A DNA stretch of 64,000 nt, from contig OX457041.1 in assembly GCA_949752735.1 (NCBI GenBank), positions 28,805,900 to 28,869,899 of the forward strand, in the 5' to 3' direction. The notes beneath the pieces are model-generated. The model saw nothing but the letters and a program-made list of their open reading frames with translations, made no database searches and was not told the origin of the DNA. The DNA comes from Lumbricus terrestris (Eukaryota; Annelida; Clitellata; Crassiclitellata; Lumbricidae). Shown one piece after another: positions 56,272 to 64,000 of the stretch (position 1 is its first letter; every line of letters starts with the position of its first letter). Made by a program: the position numbers and the translations under genes.

Positions 56272-57960
56272 ACAAAATTATGGAGGACGGATATGACAAA
56301 CTCAAGCGATACTATACGTCGCAAACCACCAGCCAATATGAAACAATTAACCAACCCCCAATCACTCAGCGTCGTGCATCACAGAAATGCCAACGCACGC
56401 TTACTCAACAGTCAACACTGAAAATGAATAGGTCCAAGTTTGTAATACCGGTAGGCTACTATTGCTATAGGCCTACTAATAAAGCAAAAGTCAGAACCAG
56501 AATGTTCGAAAGCACATTCCTTTAATTAAAGGGAGACAAGATTGATGCTAAGAACACAATCAATATGCTACAGCAGGATACATTTATACATTTTTACAGT
56601 AGCCTACATTACAACTTTACAAGTAGACTTGGTTATTAAAACTAAGCAACATAATTGTCGTTTCCTCTAGGCCTCCCTTCAGAGCCAACAAAGAACAATT
56701 AAGGCAGAAAAACGTAGGCCTATACCGGTAGGCCTATCCCCAACAATTTGCTTTCATAGAACATTGTTCCAAACATTGTTATGAACAGAAATTTTTATCC
56801 TCTGTTTCAGGGTACGGTGAATGCTCATAATTAAACTTATATTTCATAATTATGGTCTGCTTTGGACAAACTGTCTTCAGAGCTATCGCCTATATAGACC
56901 TATAGATGTCATATTGCATATTGGTGGCGCAAACACGTCCCTTGTTTAGTATCCCGTGTCATTTTGACAGTTCAGCTCGTGACTGCTGTTCGCGCTTTTC
57001 GTCGCACGCGAAATTTACTCGGTGTAATTACTATTCCATATGTTTCGTTGCATGTGTGTCGTCCTTCACAGCTTGACGAATGGCGACTGAGGGGGATGTG
57101 GAGAACAGCATCTCCGACCATCTGCAAGTAGGGACCGCCTGATGGTCGGGCGGACTCGCCGTGTGTTGCCACAGTCGTCTTATATGTCGTCGTTGTTCTC
57201 TTCATGTGTCGCCGTTTGGCGTCATATAGTCATGACGTCAATAATTAGTTTTTAATTGGTTATTATTGCCTGCTCGCAACTGTGGATGGGAACCCATCGG
57301 TGTGTGACTGTATGTGCGTGTCTGTGGAAATGCAGCAATGGCGACTCCTCCAATTATATCATCCAAGCACTGCTCATTTATTATCAATGGGAGCGTGTGC
57401 ATTCTCTATTCCTTACCACTTTTGCAACATTTAAGCTAGCAGCGACTTTGCAAGCCCAATAAAAGGAGCTATAGAAAGTTTATGAATAGGACCTACAGGC
57501 GTTCATCAACGTCTATTAGTATATTGTCCATCTGTAAAGGTCAATTAGAACAAATTCGAAATGGACATTGTCGAGTCTTTGACTCAAACGTGTGTCGTCT
57601 GCAACTAGAATAATATCTTTGAATTAGCGAAGGAATGGAATCATTTGGAGTGTGACACAAACCGCTAATGACGGAGCTTCTGATTAGAAAAACCAGTCGG
57701 CCACCAGCGACAATTAATGTCTGTATTTAAAGTATACAAGTATACAACTGAACTTTTTAACCCCAATAGAGATAATATGTCCTACGAATTTGACTTCAAC
57801 TCGAGATAAGAAACAATTGTTGGCGGTTCAGTTAATTACCTGACTCTGATATTCTGATATATAATCAGTTAGACTCCACTATAGGCCATTGACCGTAGAC
57901 AATTGCGCGTTTCACGTCATCCACCCGGACAACAATGACAAGTGCATCTATCTGACTCTT
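56272..57960. other. No recognisable gene
   Basis: Mixed-composition non-coding sequence. The 56940-57240 stretch is GC-richer and has a perfect TGACGTCA near 57233, but no ORF above about 77 codons and no motif. Confidence 0.5.
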
Positions 57961-57970
57961 CAGCAAGGTA

Positions 57971-58066
57971 GCCTAAAGAAGGCCTAAAAGAAGGCCTAAA
58001 AGAAGGCCTAAAAGAAGGCCTAAAAGAAGGTCTAAAAGAAGGCCTAAAAGAAGGCCTAAAAGAAGA
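57971..58066. repeat. 12-bp minisatellite
   Basis: About eight copies of GGCCTAAAAGAA with single-base variants. The unit contains the GGCCTA word common throughout the window. Confidence 0.92.
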
Positions 58067-58139
58067 CATACGAGACTAAGATCACGTGACCGATGTCACC
58101 GTCCCACAAAAAGTCGATTGCGTCAGTGACTAATGTTTA

Positions 58140-58760
58140 TTTAAGAAATTTTATATAGCGCTTCTTCAAGGTAAGCTACTCAGAAGCGCTCGCGGTTCAA
58201 CCACAGCTAAATAAGACAGTTTTTACGTTCTTAAGGAACAGAGTGGAGTGACCCCTGGGAGTTAAGTGCAGTGTAACAGGGAGACCATTCCAAGTTGTAG
58301 GCCTATGACTAGCAACAGAGAATGAACGACGCTGTCGGATAGCAGTCCGCGAGCGGGGAACCAGAAGCTCAGCTTGGTTCGCCGATCGAAGGGTGGATCG
58401 ACGCTGAACACCCAAGGTGGAACAACAGAGTTCTTGAAGATGTGGTGGAGCTATAGTCTCTCAATGCACCGCCTAGCCAACGCACAGACCCTATATACAA
58501 TCCGCTGTGGAGAAGGGAGCCAGTGTAAGATACCCTGCATACAAGATGAGACATGATCATATTCTGGATATGGCCAACAAGTCGCGCCGCAGAGCGGAGG
58601 ACCCGTTGAAGACAGCCAATCCGGTTAGCCGATAGTCCATGATAAGGGGTGCTGCAGTAGTCAAGGCGGCAAACTATACGAACGAGTGAACAAGAGCAGA
58701 TCGAGGCAGCACTAAAAGACAGAGAGCGGGAGACCACCTTAAGCTGACGCAACCGGTAGT
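58140..58760 (-). mobile_element. L2/CR1-like LINE 3' fragment
   Basis: The minus strand reads RLDYCSTPYHGLSANRIGCL, QRVLRSAARLVGHIQN and, after frame breaks, RPTTWNGLPVTLHLTPRG, the connection and C-terminal parts of ORF2 in this LINE group. The 3' end (TATATAGCGCTTCTTC on the plus strand) matches the tail of the SINE at 63.4 kb in type. 58760-59520 has nothing recognisable. Confidence 0.8.
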
Positions 58761-59524
58761 AACAGCTTCGGTATATCAGGTTTATTATACCGAGTGAAAG
58801 TTAGCTATTGGTCTACAAAAAACAAGGTCCCGCACAAAAGCTGAGAAAGTAGCCTAATCAGAGGAAACTCTGATGCAATAAGACTTTCATGTCCATTTTT
58901 ACCAGTTGTTGACGCGTTCCAACCAGATATATTGCGTCTGCCATGGGTAGGGTTCAGCCGCAAACGCAAAATGTTGAGCATAAATTAGATATATTATTTT
59001 AAGTTATTATAGGCCTATAATACACGATCGCGGTTCTAAAAACGAAGAAAATTCTGCATTTGTTTTAGTGATGTTACCGACTTTAAAATATCATTAGATA
59101 ATTATTTTGAGAATTATTGACGATTAATTAATGGTTAACTTTGGACCATGGGCGCCCGTAGATATTTTTGAGGAGAAGCAAACACAATAATTTTTTTTAA
59201 ATTTTAAATTATAATTTGTTAACAAGAGCTTGAAAAAGCAAAGCAGGAAATTAGGAACACGGGTATTTTTGCATAGGGTTCTATATGTAAATTTATGTTT
59301 CAAAATGCGTATTATTGGTGGCCTATTATTGATGCTTAATGCGAGGAAATCTGTTAAAAACCAAGCAGTCTTCTATAGTAGGCCTATTTACAAATAGGCC
59401 TAGTTGTTCATTTTCGAGGATTCCCGATAAGTGGGCTAATGGCAATTAGGCCTACACAAGATTATAACGACATCATTGTTTATCTTTTAGTAGTAGGCGT
59501 AAAAGGCTTATGCCTACTCGTTAG

Positions 59525-59759
<235 letters not shown>

Positions 59760-59862
59760 TGCGGTCCATGGGCTCACTGCCCGTTGGTGTCAATCGCATG
59801 TTTCACCATCCATCTCCACTTGTCTCTCTCCTCTGCCATTCTGCTCAATAAAAATGTTCCAC

Positions 59863-59925
59863 CGAATAAAATGCAATCTCTTCGCAGCTGATTGAGATTT
59901 TTCTACAAATTATGTGACGCTGGGT
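59863..59925. mobile_element. Fragment of the mariner-like element end
   Basis: AAAATGCAATCTCTTCGCAG and CTGATTGAGATTTTTCT match, with changes, AAAATGCGATATCTTCGCAG and CCGATTGAGCTTTTTCT of the element at 9676. Only this short part is recognisable. 59926-60390 holds no gene. Confidence 0.55.
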
Positions 59926-60390
59926 GTGCAATGAAGACTTTACTATAATTATTATGTGGTCTCAAGAAAGACTATACAGCTGGGGTTGAGCCTCTTAACC
60001 TCGGCAATTCTCACCCAGTGTATATATGTGTTTGGATATGACTTTATCATATGCATGCAATTGTATGCTTTGTGTGCTTCTGTATGCAAATGAATATGCA
60101 GATGTGCACTCGATATATCTATATACATGTATATATATATGAATGTTTAAAACATTTGGCAATAGGCACTTGCACCCATAACGTGCCATAGCTGCGCCCT
60201 GCAGTCCACCGTCGTTGCACTAAATTTATAGCATTCACGACACAGACAGGGAGCAACCTATAGGCCTACAGGTCGTGCAACGAATACATCATTGCGTTCG
60301 CTGGCCTATAATCAACTGAACCATTGCACTTTTATGCTAATTATAAGAGCACATTCGCATTGAATGAGCAAATCGCATTGCATGAACATC

Positions 60391-60580
60391 AGACAACCAT
60401 GGACAACCATGGACAACCATGGACAACCATGGACAACCATGGACAACCATGGACAACCATGGACAACCATGGACAACCATGGACAACCATGGACAACCAT
60501 GGACAACCATGGACAACCATGGACAACCATGGACAACCATGGACAACCATGGACAACCATGGACAACCATGGACAACCAT
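60391..60580. repeat. 10-bp minisatellite
   Basis: Nineteen copies of GGACAACCAT, the first with an A in place of the initial G, the others identical. The unit has no stop in several frames on both strands, producing apparent ORFs of 60-100 codons (repeat TMDNHGQPW on plus) that are almost certainly not genes. Confidence 0.96.
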
Positions 60581-60649
60581 GTGAACCATCCATCTTCATC
60601 AATCTCATATTCACTCCTCCTATACATCTTCATGTAATCTTTTTTTGCT

Positions 60650-60905
60650 TTCTATAGTGACCTTACAAATGCCCTATTAATTTATTGCATTCTATGATGT
60701 TCTTACAAATGCCCTATTAATTTATTGCATTCTATAGTGACTATAGTGACTATAGAATGCAATAAAATTAATAGGGCATTTGTAAGGTCATTATAGAATG
60801 CAAATAAAATAAATAGAGCATTTGTAAGGTGGTCACTATAGTATAGTGACCTTACAAATGCTCTATTTATTTTATTGCATTCTATAATGACCTTACAAAT
60901 GTCAG
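60650..60905. repeat. Cluster of ~45-bp direct and inverted repeats
   Basis: The unit ACCTTACAAATGCCCTATTA...TGCATTCTATAGTGAC occurs in the arrangement forward, forward, reverse, reverse, forward, with CTATAGTGACTATAGTGACT at the first centre and CACTATAGTATAGTG at the second. It could fold into long hairpins. No coding potential. Confidence 0.85.
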
Positions 60906-61040
60906 CCATTTTGCTTCCGGTGGCTTTGTCTCCTGCAGAAGTTCAAATGAGTGGAGAGTCTGGTCATTTTCCATTTCAGTGGAGAGTCTGGTCATTTTCA
61001 CTTTTCGTAGGTTCATTCATGCACGTGGTTACCTATGCTA

Positions 61041-61540
61041 TAGGATGGTTTAAGGTCGCCCTCCTCCCTTTCTCCAGGCTTGGGACTGGCACTGCCAAAG
61101 TACGAGCAGTGGTGGAGTTTGTGGTTAGCTAGAAATGAGTTAATTATTCTAATACATGCGCCCAAAGCTCATGTTATATTCCTCGAGAAAGTTCAGCCAA
61201 ATTTGTCTCCCGTCTCCTTCCTTCCTTCCTCACCATTCCCATTCCTACCCTCTATATACTCTCATCCCTCCCCCTATGTCTCTCTTCGTCCTTACAATCT
61301 GTGTAAACCTGACAGCAATATGTATATAATGTTTAGTACACATTTTCTATATTCACTTGATGTATTAGTTACCGTTGTTGGTTATAGGCTACCGGGTATA
61401 TAGGCTATAGGCTACTTGCTTGTTTAACGACGCTGCATCATATAGCCTATATAGAGCAAAGAGGATTAGCGCCGCCCTCCCCGTTTATCCATGCTTGGGA
61501 TTGGCATTACCAGAATACGAGCAGTGACGGAGTTCTATCC
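61041..61540. repeat. Imperfect direct repeat pair
   Basis: 61041-61124 and 61459-61540 share CGCCCTCC, GCTTGGGA-TTGGCA and TACGAGCAGTG-GGAGTT. They may be decayed duplication products. 61540-62500 shows no gene; ORFs at 61646 and 62324 (65-70 codons) have no motif. Confidence 0.5.
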
Positions 61541-62511
61541 TGGATCAAGGACGCCTGTTTCGTAATGTCGTAACACAGGCGTTTTTACTTGCTTTCTTTG
61601 TACGCTATTTGTCCTTATTGCGGCTTATGTATGTAGGACATGTAGATGTGCACAGCCATGTATGTGTCAGTATTGTATCACGCTGTCGCTCGTTTTTATC
61701 CACGAGGCAACATGGTTTATAACTCTGAACGTTGGGTCAACTTAAGACTGGATCCTATTGTTCAGTTTTTGAGTGTTCTCGAGAGTTTATTAGCCATCAC
61801 CAGTTACTTTTTTTTCAGTTATCTGAGTGATTTATTGTTTTGTTCGCGATCTGGATGACTATTATAATTTATCGTCCACTGACTTTGTGTGTTTTTTGGG
61901 TTTAGCGACTGATAAACTTAAGGCGGCAACACTGAGAATTCATTGATTATAATTGACTAATCAGCTTACTCGTCGATAAGCAATTATTTCTTGATATCAA
62001 CATCAAATGTAAGCTGATACCGAAAATTAATTGTTTTCAGAACTCTTCTGTACAGCCGTAATTAATATAATAATTATGAACATAATGCATACCGGGTACC
62101 CAATTACCCATGTGTTAAAAAAAAGTTTGCTTTGTCATCATGCTCAGTCAAAGATTCGTCTCAAATTTGGCTCACGTTTCATAGAATGCTGAAGTTCACA
62201 ATAGCAACTAAGTACGATTCTTAAAGTACCACCACTCTGACACCGTTCCTATTCCTCAGACTTATTATTTATCTGCAGGTCATTTCATTATCACTGGACG
62301 TAAAAGGTTCAAAATCTCATTCAATGTCTATCCATGTCTTATACTTGAGCGTTGCGATTATTCGTATGTTTCATTTTGGCGGTGCCATGTCTCCTGTGGT
62401 TTTCTGCTGGCAAACTGTCGATATGTGGCTCTGGTTTCATGGCTATATGCATATTAAGCTTAGGATTCAATTGATATTGTTATTGAAGAAACAGAAAGAC
62501 ATTGATGAGAC

Positions 62512-62721
62512 CAGGGCTTAAAGTGTGGCAGGACGGTCATGGACGGCGTCCATGCACTTGTTTTAAAATCTGAATGCCGTCCTGCCACTTATTGGCCAGC
62601 AATGACTGGGAAGATAAGGGGCGTCCTGGCACTTCTTTTGAAAAGATAAGGAGCGTCCTGGCACTTCTTTTGAAAAGATAAGGAGCGTCCTGGCACTTAT
62701 TTTTCCACACTTTTAGCACTG
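62512..62721. mobile_element. hAT-type MITE (CAGGGCTTAAAGTG family), longer member
   Basis: 210 bp, ends CAGGGCTTAAAGTGTGG and CCACACTTTTAGCACTG, exact 8-bp duplication GATGAGAC (62504-62511, 62722-62729). A 32-bp unit (AAGATAAGGAGCGTCCTGGC and following) is tandemly triplicated at about 62609-62705, explaining the extra length relative to 35199-35344. Confidence 0.9.
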
Positions 62722-63093
62722 GATGAGACAGAAGTAACAGCCAGTCACTCGCGTGATACTTCTGTTCTATAGCCACATCATCGAGATTACTAATTAATGG
62801 CATTGACTTCCAAATACCTTTGAACCAGAAGTTCAGGCAAAAAACATATAAAAATTAGTACACAGCAAATTTGATAAACGCAGGACTTGTCTTGATCACC
62901 AATTTTTGTACACCCGAACTTCCCGAAGTAATGCAGATCGTGACTGTTGCGAGTCCAATTATTCACTATAAAGTTCTGATCTAGCGAATCGTCCTGTAAA
63001 CAATAAAATTACGCGTATAGCCTACCCTGCTTATCTACATGTATGTTCAAAGAACATTGTGCGCATCAGCACAGAGGAACCATCAAGTCACCA

Positions 63094-63289
63094 CAGGGCT
63101 GTTTTTAAGGAATTTTTAGAACTGCACGATTCCTTCTTTCCTTTCCCACCCTCCATGGTAAATTACTTCTAATCGGAGGACAATGACGTTTTTGATAATT
63201 TTAACTGTCCAAAAAGTGCTTCTACAACTGCACAAATCCATTTGGAACTGCACATTTTGTGTACAGCTGCACATTATAAAAATGCTCTG
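63094..63289. mobile_element. hAT-type MITE (CAGGGCTGTTTT family), second member
   Basis: 196 bp, beginning CAGGGCTGTTTTTAAGG and ending AAAAATGCTCTG, exact 8-bp duplication AGTCACCA (63086-63093, 63290-63297). It shares most of its sequence with 17523-17663 plus a 50-bp middle segment missing there. Confidence 0.9.
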
Positions 63290-63419
63290 AGTCACCATGC
63301 AATGCCCTGGAGCTAGAGCAGTCAATCACGGAAGATTGGATGTAAGCCTAGGCTCCTTTCAAATTTCAAGTGCAGTCAAAACTTCTGAGGCAACTGCGAA
63401 TTATATTTTTGCCATAGCG

Positions 63420-63660
63420 TGGGGCGCGGTGGTGTGGTGGGTATGTTCGTCGCCTTACAACCGAAGGGCTGCAGGTTCGAATCCACATCCAGTCGCGGCG
63501 AGTCGCCGCGTATAGGGACCTTGGGCAAGTCCTTCACTCGCAATTGCTCAGCGCTTCGGCGTGAAACTCCGATGCAGTGTCAGCTCTGTAGTCTGGAGCG
63601 CCTCTGAGTAGAGAGCAGGAAGGAGCGCTATAAGAAGTGCAAATAGGCCTACACACAATA
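63420..63660 (+). mobile_element. tRNA-derived SINE with LINE-like 3' tail
   Basis: A tRNA-like head with B box GGTTCGAATCC (63474-63484) is followed by a body with GGGCAAGTCCTTCACTCGC and GGCGTGAAACTCCGA, then a tail GGAGCGCTATAAGAAGTGC typical of L2-type 3' ends. That tail would allow LINE enzymes to copy it. The other member is at 33406. 63661-64000 has no feature I can support. Confidence 0.75.
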
Positions 63661-64000
63661 AAACTTTCCAAATAAAGAGGATTGGTCATAGAGTAGGGTC
63701 TAGGAATAAATAAAATTGGGCGACTGAATTTAACTACTGGACCATTCGACCTTCTTTATTATTGTTGGCACAGGTTCTGTTATGATAAAAATTAATATGT
63801 TTGAAGTGAATGCACTGAGCAGCGATCTGTTCCAAGTTCCAGCAATCGATGTAGGCCACACAGCAGATCGTGTTTGCCAATCTGTGCCAGACTGTGCACA
63901 GTGTGGGTCAGATGAGTAACCAGACACTGTATACATAGCTGCATCATGGTCTAACAATAATTGGGCTAAATGGACATTCGAGGTAGGCGTGACATAACTA

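Noticed and set aside
60391..60580. Possible CRISPR-like array
   Set aside because: Contiguous identical 10-bp units with no spacers, in eukaryotic-looking DNA.
60312..60657. ORFs with TMDNHGQPW or MVVHGCPWLS repeats, considered as a repeat protein
   Set aside because: The 10-bp unit is stop-free in several frames on both strands; near-perfect repeat identity argues for a minisatellite, not a selected protein.
63424..63500. Possible tRNA gene (also at 33410-33480)
   Set aside because: Has a B box but no complete cloverleaf; followed by a SINE body and LINE-like tail and present in two diverged copies.

Overview
The window looks like animal nuclear DNA, most likely from an invertebrate deuterostome such as an echinoderm. 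The indications are intron-scale AT-rich non-coding sequence, dozens of TAGGCCTA-type words, L2/CR1-like LINE tails, tRNA-derived SINEs and very many hAT-type elements. The phylum is an inference; nothing in the sequence fixes the species. I see no convincing host protein-coding gene and no rRNA, tRNA gene or CRISPR array. By adding up the intervals I can bound, roughly two thirds of the window is transposable elements.

Layout. 1-390: right end of a hAT-like element. 451-3543: an apparently complete DNA transposon with a 9-bp target-site duplication (TSD) and one uninterrupted transposase gene on the minus strand. 3651-7200: small TA-flanked MITE, then a broken L2/CR1-like LINE (minus) split by an 8-bp-TSD MITE, then older LINE debris. 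7380-11370: diverged copies of a unit of about 170 bp, interrupted by a hAT-like element, a LINE tail and a mariner-like element with 196-bp terminal inverted repeats (TIRs). 11297-19380: two sets of local duplications (11.3 kb with 17.0 kb; 16.5 kb with 18.9 kb) carrying hAT elements, MITEs and a GAT microsatellite. The second set conserves an RFX-like X-box next to CRE sites.

19718-31209 is a three-level nest. A hAT element contains a second hAT element, which contains an 8.7-kb LTR retroelement. That retroelement has 1448-bp LTRs differing at only two positions that I found, and it lacks reverse transcriptase. 33.4-40.1 kb: a SINE split by a TA-flanked element, microsatellites, and another nest (MITE within MITE with an L2 tail). 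41555-42505: a second, uninterrupted copy of the hAT family of the 19.7-kb nest.

42756-54056 is a full-length Ty3/Gypsy-type LTR retrotransposon inserted in a GTAT microsatellite. Its 2773-bp LTRs are almost identical and each carries about 2 kb of degenerate tandem repeat upstream of the TATA box. One long ORF encodes gag, protease, RT, RNase H and integrase with all diagnostic residues. 54-64 kb: hAT elements and MITEs with exact TSDs, a LINE fragment, mini- and microsatellites, an inverted-repeat cluster and a SINE.

How the parts relate. The only apparently intact enzymes are the 9-bp-TSD transposase and the Gypsy polyprotein. The RT-less LTR element at 20.2 kb shares with the Gypsy element its primer-binding site, its PBS spacing and the start of its LTR, so it may be moved by Gypsy-type machinery in trans. 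The many hAT MITEs have no intact hAT transposase in this window.
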